From an uncultured Christensenella sp. (GTDB taxonomy: Bacteria > Bacillota > Clostridia > Christensenellales > Borkfalkiaceae): a stretch of DNA of 64,000 nucleotides. The DNA lies in assembly GCA_910587015.1 (NCBI GenBank), contig CAJUME010000014.1, positions 23,762-87,761 on the forward strand, read 5' to 3'. Below, one piece after another: positions 57,054 to 64,000 of the stretch. The notes below the pieces were generated by a model. The model had not been told where the DNA came from. It worked only from the letters and a program-made list of their open reading frames with translations, and did not search any database. Position numbers and translations under genes: made by a program. The stretch's first letter is position 1. Every line of letters begins with the position of its first letter.

Positions 57054-57067
57054 TATTTACAAACAAC

Positions 57068-57117
57068 CCGCCCCGCGGACGCAAGGTCCGCGGGGCGGTA
57101 AAAATTATATTTTTAAG
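57068..57117 (+). terminator. Terminator after hydA
   Basis: Thirteen-base perfect stem CCGCCCCGCGGAC with its complement and a GCAAG loop, then TAAAAATTATATTTTT. Confidence 0.85.
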
Positions 57118-57125
57118 GAGAGCTT

Positions 57126-57638
57126 ATGGATAAAGCTTTTGTAAAAAAAGTGCTTGCCGTACTGCTTGGAGTTTCGCTCGTAATTCTGGTTTACGAAACG
57201 GCTTCTTTAATAGTGGCGGCGGCGCTGTTTGACGATTTGCAAATTTTTGAGAACAGCTTAAACGATTTGGAGGCGTTTATGAAGTGGTCTGCGTTAGCGC
57301 TTGCGTGTATGCTTATACCCGCGCTTGCAAGCTATGTATTCGCTTTTTTCGGCAAGAACAAGCTATTCGTTTTAATTTCGGCAGCTTTAAGCTTAATCGT
57401 AACAATATGCTGTATTGCTTTTTTCTGTATGGCGCGCGTATACGCAATGCAGGGCTTCAGCAGTTCAAACTATGCCCAAGGCGCGTCTTTTCTTTCGGAA
57501 TTTATTCAGATTGCAATTGCTTCCGCACTGATAGGCGCGTACCTTCTTATTACGTTTTTGCGTTCGGTTAAGAAAAAACATACGGAAACCGTTGAGGTAA
57601 CCGTTGCCGCGGAGGTTAGCGAAAATGAAGAAGCTTAA
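57126..57638 (+). CDS. Membrane protein of unknown function, four helices, 170 aa
   Basis: I do not recognise it. Four hydrophobic segments (about 8-33, 55-77, 80-105, 120-145) are followed by a short charged C-terminus (RSVKKKHTETVEVTVAAEVSENEEA). There is no signal peptide cleavage site. It starts after TAAGGAG and overlaps the next gene, for a lipoprotein, by 14 bases. The two are probably one unit, perhaps making a small envelope complex. Confidence 0.7.
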   Translation: MDKAFVKKVLAVLLGVSLVILVYETASLIVAAALFDDLQIFENSLNDLEAFMKWSALALACMLIPALASYVFAFFGKNKLFVLISAALSLIVTICCIAFFCMARVYAMQGFSSSNYAQGASFLSEFIQIAIASALIGAYLLITFLRSVKKKHTETVEVTVAAEVSENEEA

Positions 57639-58125
57639 AGTATTATTCGTAGCAATAATCTGCGCAGTATGCCTTTGTTTTGCGCTTGCGGGCTGTTCGG
57701 ACGGAAGCTACGTTAAAGAAAGCTTTATTTGCGAAATATCGGAAGTCGATTCATCTAAGGATAAAATTGAAACCAACTTTGTGGTAAAAATTAAAGATGA
57801 CAAGGATTATAAAGCCGATTACGTTATCACGGTAAAAAGCAAGGACGGTAAAATCACAAGAAAGTACGGCTATACTTCGAATTTGAAAGAGCCCTTGAAC
57901 GGTAAAGTAATCGTAACCGATTGGTTATACATTAACCGTTCGGATTACGGTGAGGACGGATACATTGTAGAGCTGACAAGCTTAAGGGTTTATCTGAATA
58001 ACGGTGAAGATAAATCAGTAGGCTATGCAATCGGTTTCGGCGTAACAGGCGGTGTGATACTGTGCGGAGTTACAGCGTTTTTCATTGTAGATAAGCTTGT
58101 TTTTTCCAAAAAAGAAGATAAATAA
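57625..58125 (+). CDS. Lipoprotein-like envelope protein of unknown function, 166 aa
   Basis: The N-terminus KKLKVLFVAIICAVCLCFALAGCSDGS is a lipoprotein signal with a lipobox ending at Cys25 or so. A beta-rich extracytoplasmic domain follows, and near the C-terminus there is a second hydrophobic helix (about 134-158, AIGFGVTGGVILCGVTAFFIVDKLVF) with the charged end SKKEDK. It may thus be anchored at both ends. The ATG at 57625 overlaps the previous gene, and GGAGG precedes it. Function unknown. Confidence 0.7.
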   Translation: MKKLKVLFVAIICAVCLCFALAGCSDGSYVKESFICEISEVDSSKDKIETNFVVKIKDDKDYKADYVITVKSKDGKITRKYGYTSNLKEPLNGKVIVTDWLYINRSDYGEDGYIVELTSLRVYLNNGEDKSVGYAIGFGVTGGVILCGVTAFFIVDKLVFSKKEDK

Positions 58126-58138
58126 TTCCGTAAAAAGC

Positions 58139-58175
58139 AAGCCCGCGGACTTTCCGTCCGCGGGCTTTTTTTACT
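58139..58175 (+). terminator. Terminator after the lipoprotein-like gene
   Basis: Twelve-base perfect stem AAGCCCGCGGAC with its complement and a five-base loop, then TTTTTT. Confidence 0.9.
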
Positions 58176-58189
58176 TTTAAATCCGTGCT

Positions 58190-59179
58190 TTATGCCGCTG
58201 TGGGAATAATCGGGCTGTCGCCGTCGAAATCGGGCAGAGGCAGATACTCATCCAAATTCGCGGGGTACTTTATTTCGCCCGCAAACGCCTTTAAGGAAAG
58301 TGCGTTTTTCATATTGACTGCTATGCTTTCGCCCTCCGCCAGGGTAACCGTTGCAGACATGTCGGAATTAGTAGCAAAGCCCGCAAATTTACCGTTGGCG
58401 TCTATGGCTAAATATATTTCAAGCCTGCAATTTTCGCCAAAGGCAAGCCTTGCAGCTGTTGCCGTGTCGCTTCCCGCCAACAGCGTCATAAGCGTTTCGC
58501 CGTCCGCCGTAAGCTTTATTTTTAAGCCGTCCGAGGTGTCGATATAGCTTTTAAAGCCCGCCATAACGGCTATGCTTACAATTCCTTCCAGTCCTATCTC
58601 TCCGTAAATATCTTCTTCTGCAAAGCCGTTCATACCGCCTATAATGTCGCCGATGGTTGTAAACGGTATTTTATACTTGAACGAAGAGCTGTCCTCCGCG
58701 CCGTCCGCAACTGTTTTTATGCTTGCGCCGACATATACGTTCGAATCATCGGTGTAAAGCTCTGCGTCCGCATTTAAGCTGTTCAACTGCTTTAAGCTGC
58801 TTTTAAGCTTGAAGCTTACACTGCCCGCGGAGCTTGCGCTTATGCCGTTTGCTTCGTTCTGCTTTAATGCTAATTTAAATTCCGCTTTTGCGTCTGCATT
58901 CAGCTCGAATTGCTCTCCAAGCGTCCCGCCGCCGTAGCTTGCGCCAAGCTTTGCGCTTGCTTTCAGCTCGTAGCCGAGCGCGTCCTTGCCCTCTTCGGGG
59001 GTAAAAAGCTTATCCTCGTCAACAGCTTGCACCGCGTTTATCATTTCAAGCGCGGTCGCTTCCTTGTAATTGCCCTTTATAACGCCCTCCTCGCCGCTTC
59101 CGCAGGCGGAAAATGCCACTGCGCCCACAGCCAGCGTCAGCGCGCAAAGCAAGGTCGCAACCGTTTTAAATCTTTTCAT
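58190..59179 (-). CDS. Lipoprotein of unknown function, 329 aa
   Basis: MKRFKTVATLLCALTLAVGAVAFSAC is a lipoprotein signal (lipobox FSAC). The remaining 300 residues are rich in Ala, Lys, Leu and acidic residues and suggest alternating helices and strands, somewhat like the LppX/LolA-type beta-sheet lipoproteins of Gram-positive bacteria. That resemblance is an impression only. It has its own promoter and ribosome binding site (AGGAGG) and lies alone between terminators. No catalytic motif is visible. Confidence 0.75.
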   Translation of the reverse strand: MKRFKTVATLLCALTLAVGAVAFSACGSGEEGVIKGNYKEATALEMINAVQAVDEDKLFTPEEGKDALGYELKASAKLGASYGGGTLGEQFELNADAKAEFKLALKQNEANGISASSAGSVSFKLKSSLKQLNSLNADAELYTDDSNVYVGASIKTVADGAEDSSSFKYKIPFTTIGDIIGGMNGFAEEDIYGEIGLEGIVSIAVMAGFKSYIDTSDGLKIKLTADGETLMTLLAGSDTATAARLAFGENCRLEIYLAIDANGKFAGFATNSDMSATVTLAEGESIAVNMKNALSLKAFAGEIKYPANLDEYLPLPDFDGDSPIIPTAA

Positions 59180-59211
59180 AGTATCCTCCTAAAGCATTTA
59201 AGTTTATATAC

Positions 59212-59240
59212 ATTTTATGTCGTTTAATTAATTTAGTCAA
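59212..59240 (-). promoter_or_regulatory. Promoter of the 329-aa lipoprotein gene
   Basis: On the minus strand TTGACT, a 17-base spacer and TAAAAT. Confidence 0.7.
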
Positions 59241-59271
59241 TAATATGCAGATAATTAAATTTAAATCGCTG

Positions 59272-59300
59272 TTGAATATTTAAAATTGCTGTGTTAAAAT
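59272..59300 (+). promoter_or_regulatory. Promoter of the GltD-like gene
   Basis: TTGAAT at 59272-59277, a 17-base spacer and TAAAAT at 59295-59300 preceded by TG (extended -10). Confidence 0.7.
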
Positions 59301-59348
59301 AAACCAAAAGTGTAAATAATCATTAATTGAACCGATAAGGAGAAAAAG

Positions 59349-60575
59349 ATGTCGCATAACGTTATTGCCGAAGGCAAAAGATGCTTAAACTGTAAAAAAC
59401 CGTTGTGCAGAACGGGCTGTCCCGTCAATACGCCAATTCCGCAAATGATTTCTATGTTTTTAAACGGACAAATCAAGGAGGCGGGCAAAATGGTTTTCGA
59501 AAATAACCCGCTTTCCGTGGTCTGCTCGATTGTCTGCAATCACGGCAACCAGTGTCAGGGCCACTGCGTGCGCGGCATTAAGGGCGAGCCCGTGGAGGTC
59601 AGCTCTATAGAAAATTTTGTGTCCTCTGCCTACCTTGACAGTCTTGCGCTTGATAAAGCGGAGCCGAACGGCATAAAGGTAGCCGTAGTCGGCGCGGGGC
59701 CCGCAGGCATTACAATAGCCATAAAAATGGCTCAGCTCGGCTATGACGTAACCATTTTCGAATCCAAGCTGAAAATCGGCGGGGTGCTTAGGTACGGCAT
59801 TCCCGAATTCCGTCTGCCGAAATCGATAATAGACAAGTACGAGCGGCTTTTGCTTCAATTAGGCGTAAAAATCAAGTACAACGTCACAATCGGCAAGGCG
59901 TTCGGCGTGGAGGAGCTGTTCCGCGACGGCTTCAAGGCAATTTCCATAGGTACGGGCGTAACGTGGCCCATTGCCCTCAATATCAAGGGTGAAACGCTCG
60001 GTCACGTCCACTACGGCGTGCACTTTTTGGAGCGGCCGGACAGCTTCCACCTCGGCAACAGCGTAATAGTAATCGGCGCGGGCAACGTTGCTATGGACGT
60101 GGCGAGGACGGCGCTTCGCCGCGGCGTAAAGGACGTGAAAATTGTTGTCCGCAGCGACCGTTACACGGCAAGCGAGGAGGAAAAGGAGTACGCGCAAATT
60201 GAGGGCGCGCAGTTTATTTTCAATAAGGCGCCCGTGGAAATTACGGACAGCGGCGTTATGTTTGCAGATACCGTGTGCGATGAAAATCATCGGGTCGTTT
60301 CCGTTTCGGATAAGCCTCAGCTTATGCGCGCGGACAGCGTAATGATTTGCGTATCCCAAAAGCCTTCCAACCTTATACTTACGCAGACGGAGGGTCTTGA
60401 AGTAAATAACCGCGGGCTTGCCAAAATCAGCGACAACGGCGAAACCACCCGCGCAGGGCTGTTTGCCTCCGGCGACGTAGTCCGCGGCGCAAAAACGGTT
60501 GTGGAGGCGGTAGAAACCTCCAAGCGCGTTGCCGCGGCAATGCACGAATATCTGCAATCCCTTCCCAAAGAGTAA
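59349..60575 (+). CDS. GltD-like NAD(P)-dependent flavin oxidoreductase, stand-alone
   Basis: The 408-residue protein resembles the small subunit of glutamate synthase and related NADPH-oxidising modules. The N-terminus has the Fe-S cysteines CLNCKKPLCRTGCPVNTPIP and CSIVCNHGNQCQGHCVRG. AVVGAGPAGITIAIKMAQLGYDVTIFE binds FAD, and VIVIGAGNVAMDVARTALRRG binds NAD(P)H. The family averages 450-480 residues, so it is a little short. No gltB or NfnA partner lies next to it. Its electron acceptor is unknown. It stands alone with its own promoter and terminator. Confidence 0.88.
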   Translation: MSHNVIAEGKRCLNCKKPLCRTGCPVNTPIPQMISMFLNGQIKEAGKMVFENNPLSVVCSIVCNHGNQCQGHCVRGIKGEPVEVSSIENFVSSAYLDSLALDKAEPNGIKVAVVGAGPAGITIAIKMAQLGYDVTIFESKLKIGGVLRYGIPEFRLPKSIIDKYERLLLQLGVKIKYNVTIGKAFGVEELFRDGFKAISIGTGVTWPIALNIKGETLGHVHYGVHFLERPDSFHLGNSVIVIGAGNVAMDVARTALRRGVKDVKIVVRSDRYTASEEEKEYAQIEGAQFIFNKAPVEITDSGVMFADTVCDENHRVVSVSDKPQLMRADSVMICVSQKPSNLILTQTEGLEVNNRGLAKISDNGETTRAGLFASGDVVRGAKTVVEAVETSKRVAAAMHEYLQSLPKE

Positions 60576-60583
60576 ATAATCAA

Positions 60584-60622
60584 AAGCGTGGGCGCAACTA
60601 ATGTTGCGCCCGCGCTTAATTT
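60584..60622. terminator. Bidirectional terminator
   Basis: Fifteen-base stem AAGCGTGGGCGCAAC with its complement (one G-T pair), flanked by A-run and T-run on both sides, between two convergent genes. Confidence 0.88.
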
Positions 60623-60623
60623 T

Positions 60624-61877
60624 TTATTTATTTTCTGCATTTTTCAGCGCTTTTTTTACGGCTTTCCTGCTTATGTCAAGCGTTTTGCATTGCTCTGTAA
60701 ATTTGTCATAGTCTGCCGTCGGCTGTGACAGAATAAGCTCGGCAAGGTCCAAAATAGCGGGCTTTTTAAGCGCAAGCGTGTTTTTCGACATTTCGTTCAA
60801 CTTTTCCGGCTTTTCGCATAAATCGGCAATATGCTTTTTTAATTGCTTCGAATTTTTAAAGGACAGCAGTACGCCCTTCTTTTTAAGGTAGACTATATTG
60901 CGCTTTTCCTGCGCGGGCACATGCTCGGTAACAAGCATAGGCACGCCCTTGTTTATAATTTCGGTTGCGCCCGTGCCTCCGCACTTGCAAATCGCCAAAT
61001 CAACGGCAGACAAATACATCGGAACGTTGTCTGTAAACCCGACGTTAAGAATTTTTACCCCGCCGAGTGCCCCGCCGTGCGCATTCCCGCGCGCCTTTTT
61101 TCTGCGTAAAAGCTTTTCAATTTTATTGTAACCCTTTTTATCCTTGCCGTTAATAGCAATTATCTGTGCGTTTTTGCCTTTTAAGGCGCTTAACAGCTCT
61201 TTAAAAATTTTAAAGCCGCCGCTCCACAGTCCGCCGCCGAACATAACAAGCACAGTGAACACGTCTGCATTAAGTCCAAGCTGTCTGCGCGCCTCGGCTT
61301 TGTCTACCGTGTCAAGCGTGCGCGCGTTTACGGGCAGTCCCAGCGTCAACAAACGGCTCGGGTCGTAGCCTTCGGCTATAAATTCGTCTATAAAATCCTC
61401 GTTGGGAATGGCAAAATAATCAACGCCGATACCCGCCTCCCAGAACGGCGAATTTACATAATCGAGGTTTGCCGCAATGCATTTGCAGGGCAAATCGAGC
61501 ATAAGCTTTAAATCCGTCAGCGCGATAGAGCCGTAAAAATGCGTGCAGTAGATAACATCGGGCTTAAAGTCGAGTATATCCCTTAAAAGCCCGTCCAGTG
61601 TCGAGGCAACCGTATTCTGCGAAGGACAGCTGTACCTTTTTTCGGGGTCTGCCTTCATATATTTGTTGTAAAAATAATCGTACAAATGCGGCAGTCTGCT
61701 AACCGCAAGGCTGTAGCCGCCGTCGGCAACCCATACGTTCAGCTTGGTGGAGTAGCTTTTAAGCAAATCAACAACCTTAACCTCCGCGCCCTTGTCAAGC
61801 AGAACCTGCTTCATTGCGTTTGCGCACGCATTGTGACCGTTGCCCGCCGTAACCGTTAAAATAAGAACCTTTTTCAT
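60624..61877 (-). CDS. MGDG synthase-type (GT28) glycosyltransferase
   Basis: KKVLILTVTAGNGHNACANAMKQVL is the N-terminal signature of monogalactosyl- and processive diglucosyl-diacylglycerol synthases. VMFGGGLWSGGFKIFKELL, NVGFTDNVPMYLSAVDLAICKCGGTGATEIINKGVPMLV and VPAQEKRNIVYLKKKG form the C-terminal UDP-sugar site. The ATG at 61877 gives 417 residues and the normal N-terminus; the frame is open further upstream but with no homology. It should make a glycolipid of the membrane. It is a paralogue in type of the gene at 8183. The leader before ATG lacks a good ribosome binding site. Confidence 0.88.
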   Translation of the reverse strand: MKKVLILTVTAGNGHNACANAMKQVLLDKGAEVKVVDLLKSYSTKLNVWVADGGYSLAVSRLPHLYDYFYNKYMKADPEKRYSCPSQNTVASTLDGLLRDILDFKPDVIYCTHFYGSIALTDLKLMLDLPCKCIAANLDYVNSPFWEAGIGVDYFAIPNEDFIDEFIAEGYDPSRLLTLGLPVNARTLDTVDKAEARRQLGLNADVFTVLVMFGGGLWSGGFKIFKELLSALKGKNAQIIAINGKDKKGYNKIEKLLRRKKARGNAHGGALGGVKILNVGFTDNVPMYLSAVDLAICKCGGTGATEIINKGVPMLVTEHVPAQEKRNIVYLKKKGVLLSFKNSKQLKKHIADLCEKPEKLNEMSKNTLALKKPAILDLAELILSQPTADYDKFTEQCKTLDISRKAVKKALKNAENK

Positions 61878-61908
61878 ATAATATATCACGTAAATGTCAG
61901 TAGCTATA

Positions 61909-61937
61909 ATTTTACCTTCCCCGCACATTTCTGTCAA
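61909..61937 (-). promoter_or_regulatory. Promoter of the MGDG synthase-type gene
   Basis: On the minus strand TTGACA, a 17-base spacer and TAAAAT. Confidence 0.75.
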
Positions 61938-61965
61938 GCAATACTCATTGTTTGCGTTTAAATAA

Positions 61966-62005
61966 CCCCCGCCCGCGGACAATCAGTCCGCGGGCGGGGG
62001 CTTTT
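61966..62005. terminator. Hairpin of the CCCGCGGAC family
   Basis: Fifteen-base perfect stem CCCCCGCCCGCGGAC with its complement and an AATCA loop, followed by CTTTTGTTATT on the plus strand. No plus-strand gene precedes it. Confidence 0.75.
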
Positions 62006-62092
62006 GTTATTAAAAGTTAGGGTATACTTCAATTGTTGGTTTCATAAATGGTTTCCAGCGCGGTCAGCAGTATATTTCCGTTTTTATTAACG

Positions 62093-62140
62093 AAGCGCGC
62101 AGAATTGCCTTTCACCTCGGCAATTCTGCGCGCTTTTTAA
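62093..62140. terminator. Second hairpin in the same gap
   Basis: Seventeen-base perfect stem AAGCGCGCAGAATTGCC with its complement and a nine-base loop, then TTTTT on the plus strand. It can serve the minus-strand kinase gene only weakly. The rest of the 276-base gap shows nothing recognisable. Confidence 0.7.
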
Positions 62141-62153
62141 TTTGCACCGCAAA

Positions 62154-63191
62154 TTATCTTCTTATATCGTATTCCTGCTTCATAAGCTTCAAAATCGATT
62201 CCTCGTCATCGGTTATGTTAAAGTCGCCGTGCATGGTATGCTTTATTACGGACGCGGCAACCGCAAAGTTTACAATATCCTCCGCCTTCATGCTGCGCAT
62301 AATCGCGTAAATCATACCGCTTGCAAACGCATCGCCGCCGCCAACGCGGTCTAAAATATTAAAGCGGAAGGTGCGGCTTTCATACGTTTCTCCGTTATAC
62401 CACATAAAAGCTTTAAGGCTGTTTTCACTGCCGGAATGCACGTACCGCACATGCCTGCCTATCGCGCGTATGTTGGGATACCGTTTATTTATTTCGCGGA
62501 AAACTCTGTCCTGTTCCTTGTAAGTAGGGTTCATTGAAAGCCCGTCCTTTACGTCCCCGCCGTCCGCGGTCGGCAGATTGAATGGCTCTACACCGAACAG
62601 CACGTTTATATACGGCAGATATTCGGTAAGGCAGTCGCGCGCCTCCTGCCAGCCCCACAGTGCAGAGCGGAAGTTGCAGTCAAAGCTGACTGTGATTTTC
62701 ATCTCGTTGGCGGCTTTAAGCGCGTACATAACCAAATCGCGGCAGCCGTGCGACAGCGCGGGTGTAATGCCGCTTAAATGCAGCCAGTTATAGCCTTCAA
62801 GCGTCTTTTTAAAATCCACAGTGGAAAAATCGTACGCGGCAAAGGCGGAATCCTTTCTGTCGTATGTCACTTTTGAGGAGCGCACGCCGAAGCCCTCCTC
62901 CAAAAAATATATGCCCATTCTGCCGTGCGGCGCGTAAATGCACGGCGAACAGTGCACGTCGTTACTGCGCAGATACCTTATCGCCGCCTTGCCGATAGAG
63001 CTGTCTGGCACAACGGTAAAGTAAGAGGCGTCTATGCCCAGATTTGAAAGAGAGGCGGCAACGTTTGCCTCCGCCCCGCCGTAGGTTACCTTGAACTCGT
63101 CCGTCGTGCGTATTTTTTCGTAGTTCGGCGGCGAAAGCCTTAACAACAGCTCGCCCATGGTAATAAACTTAATGCTTTGCGTATCGGTCAT
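62154..63191 (-). CDS. PfkB-family sugar kinase (2-keto-3-deoxygluconate kinase-like)
   Basis: The 345-residue protein is a ribokinase-fold kinase. ITMGELLLRLSPPNYEKIR and VTYGGAEANVAASLSNLGI near the N-terminus and DRVGGGDAFASGMIYAIM (the PfkB signature 2 with the catalytic Asp) near residue 285 are clear. The combination resembles KdgK, which phosphorylates 2-keto-3-deoxygluconate. An aldolase partner is not visible, so the substrate is uncertain. ATG 63191 follows GGGGGAG by seven bases; the TTG five codons earlier lies before that site. Confidence 0.88.
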   Translation of the reverse strand: MTDTQSIKFITMGELLLRLSPPNYEKIRTTDEFKVTYGGAEANVAASLSNLGIDASYFTVVPDSSIGKAAIRYLRSNDVHCSPCIYAPHGRMGIYFLEEGFGVRSSKVTYDRKDSAFAAYDFSTVDFKKTLEGYNWLHLSGITPALSHGCRDLVMYALKAANEMKITVSFDCNFRSALWGWQEARDCLTEYLPYINVLFGVEPFNLPTADGGDVKDGLSMNPTYKEQDRVFREINKRYPNIRAIGRHVRYVHSGSENSLKAFMWYNGETYESRTFRFNILDRVGGGDAFASGMIYAIMRSMKAEDIVNFAVAASVIKHTMHGDFNITDDEESILKLMKQEYDIRR

Positions 63192-63220
63192 AATTTTCTC
63201 CCCCAAAAATCAACGCTATA

Positions 63221-63249
63221 ATTATATCACCTTAAAATTTAATAGTAAA
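63221..63249 (-). promoter_or_regulatory. Promoter of the PfkB-type kinase gene
   Basis: On the minus strand TTTACT, a 17-base spacer and TATAAT preceded by TG. Confidence 0.7.
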
Positions 63250-63270
63250 TACCCAAACCCAAAATTTCCG

Positions 63271-63299
63271 TTGCATTTTTGCCGCAGATTTGGTAAAAT
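63271..63299 (+). promoter_or_regulatory. Promoter with start codon at the transcription start
   Basis: TTGCAT at 63271-63276, a 17-base spacer and TAAAAT at 63294-63299 preceded by TG. An ATG follows at 63306, the predicted first transcribed base. Confidence 0.65.
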
Positions 63300-63305
63300 G
63301 GCTTT

Positions 63306-63416
63306 ATGAAGCTTAAAGTAACCGTAAATTCGGTTGCAAACGACGCTGAATACGGCGGAGAACAGCTTTTGCACGTTGCAAAGGGCGAAGATAATTTCAC
63401 TTTTAAATTATTATGA
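63306..63416 (+). CDS. Possible 36-aa leader peptide, leaderless
   Basis: A short open frame starting MKLKVTVNSVANDAEYGG and ending FKLL. Its ATG lies seven bases after the -10 box, so no ribosome binding site is possible. It ends in an ATGA overlap with the MmcQ/YjbR gene, so it could couple translation of that gene. I do not recognise the peptide. Confidence 0.4.
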   Translation: MKLKVTVNSVANDAEYGGEQLLHVAKGEDNFTFKLL

Positions 63417-63808
63417 TTAGTTACAACGGTATAATCGCATACGTTGAAAGCCTTGCGTATACGTCGCACGACTGCCCGTGGGAGGGTGATTTTTATTCTC
63501 GGGTTTTAAGGCGCAGGGACAATAAAAAGTGGTTCGGGCTGATAATAAAAGCGCCGAAAAGCTTTTTTTTGAGGTACGGCGTCAAGGCGGAGGACGGTGA
63601 AACCGTACTCAATTTAAAATGTCCGCCCGATTTGCAGTTGTTTTTGCGGGAAAAGTACCCCGAATGGGTGTTGCCTTCATATCATATGAGCAAAACGCAC
63701 TGGATTTCGGTAGTAATTGCATCGGATATGCCGGAAGATGAGATTAAACAGTTGATAAAGTTGAGTTATGAAATAACGGAAAGCGGAAAACGCGCTAAAA
63801 ACGGTTAA
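63413..63808 (+). CDS. MmcQ/YjbR family protein
   Basis: The 131-residue protein belongs to the MmcQ/YjbR double-wing family. The family pattern of a tyrosine-rich N-terminus, then PWEGD, a RRxDNKKWFGLI strand, LNLKCPPD and a C-terminal KTHWISVVIASDMPEDEIKQLIKLSYEIT is clear. Members are described as DNA-binding-like, but their function is poorly known. The start at 63413 gives the normal length and overlaps the short upstream frame by ATGA. Confidence 0.88.
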   Translation: MISYNGIIAYVESLAYTSHDCPWEGDFYSRVLRRRDNKKWFGLIIKAPKSFFLRYGVKAEDGETVLNLKCPPDLQLFLREKYPEWVLPSYHMSKTHWISVVIASDMPEDEIKQLIKLSYEITESGKRAKNG

Positions 63809-63835
63809 ACGGAAAAACCGCACGCAGGAGGACGA

Positions 63836-64000
63836 ATGAAAATAGCATTAAGCACAAGCGGAATGACGAACGGCGATTTGGATTTATCGGCATTTGAAAA
63901 ATTAGGGGAGGTGAAATACTTCGGCGAGCTTCCCCGCGACGAAATTCTCGCGCTCGCCTCCGATTGCGACGCGTTACTCGTCAACAAGGTAATCGTGGAC
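63836..64000 (+). CDS. D-2-hydroxyacid dehydrogenase, N-terminal part
   Basis: The first 55 residues are visible and run off the window. MKIALSTSGMTNGDLDLSAFEKLGEVKYFGELPRDEILALASDCDALLVNKVIVD resembles the start of D-isomer-specific 2-hydroxyacid dehydrogenases of the glycerate type (variable N-terminal domain, ending in a 'DALLVNK' strand). The NAD-binding and catalytic parts lie outside. GGAGG is eight bases before the ATG. It follows the MmcQ/YjbR gene by 27 bases and may be co-transcribed. Confidence 0.75.
   Translation, partial: MKIALSTSGMTNGDLDLSAFEKLGEVKYFGELPRDEILALASDCDALLVNKVIVD

Noticed and set aside
1..64000. CRISPR array, rRNA or tRNA genes, integrase, prophage
   Set aside because: No regularly spaced repeats, no rRNA conserved blocks, no cloverleaf-like sequences and no recombinase or structural phage genes were seen in reading both strands. 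A tRNA scan could still find something I missed.

Overview
The window is a piece of chromosome from an anaerobic, Gram-positive-type bacterium, most likely a gut member of the Clostridia (a Christensenellales-like lineage is my inference). The reasons are a core gene order matching the Bacillus/Clostridium pattern (rpsB-tsf-pyrH-frr-uppS-cdsA-dxr-rseP; rpmB-asp23-fakA-recG; ylxM-ffh-rpsP-khpA-rimM-trmD-rbgA-rnhB-yraN; dprA-topA-trmFO-hslV-hslU), a HydCBA-type [FeFe] hydrogenase operon, clear Shine-Dalgarno sites, sigma-A-type promoters (TTGACA-17-TATAAT) and many GC-rich intrinsic terminators. No rRNA, tRNA, CRISPR array, integrase or transposase gene is visible.

Layout. 1-3.5 kb: glycogen/starch metabolism (GH13 enzyme, branching enzyme GlgB) with a small unknown gene lodged between them. 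3.6-8.1 kb: NadA, an Rrf2-type regulator, a TPR-like protein, an XRE/helical-protein pair, and the Fe-S cluster genes nifS-nifU under a promoter with a likely Rrf2 operator. 8.2-13 kb: a GT28-type glycosyltransferase, a leucine-rich-repeat lipoprotein and a Ca2+-type P-ATPase. 13.1-22 kb: translation and envelope precursor operon, split after tsf by an inserted XRE/CFI-box module bounded by exact 38-bp inverted repeats. 22-25.3 kb: ThiT behind a TPP riboswitch, a YfbR-like nucleotidase, two XRE genes and a frameshifted leucine-rich-repeat lipoprotein. 25.3-31.4 kb: rpmB, asp23, fakA, recG and a Na+/H+ antiporter. 31.5-33.3 kb: an island with a ~430-nt structured RNA, a 76-residue protein, three XRE regulators in a row and a four-cysteine miniprotein. 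33.4-52.2 kb: SRP, ribosome maturation, DNA uptake/processing, topoisomerase, HslVU, a Sel1 protein, HisRS and thioredoxin. 52.2-57.1 kb: another XRE/four-cysteine module and the HydCBA operon. 57.1-64 kb: small envelope proteins, a GltD-like oxidoreductase, a second GT28 glycosyltransferase, a PfkB-type sugar kinase, an MmcQ/YjbR protein and the start of a 2-hydroxyacid dehydrogenase.

The most unusual theme is a recurring module: a small XRE-family repressor gene transcribed divergently from a gene for a tiny protein with four cysteines. Two of the three miniproteins share exactly the spacing C-x2-C-x21-C-x18-C-x-F, and the third starts with a shorter version fused to a CFI-box-type domain. 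Two of the modules sit between near-identical hairpins, which suggests mobility. Eight small XRE genes occur in 64 kb. The second theme is a long structured RNA of unknown class with its own strong promoter and terminator.
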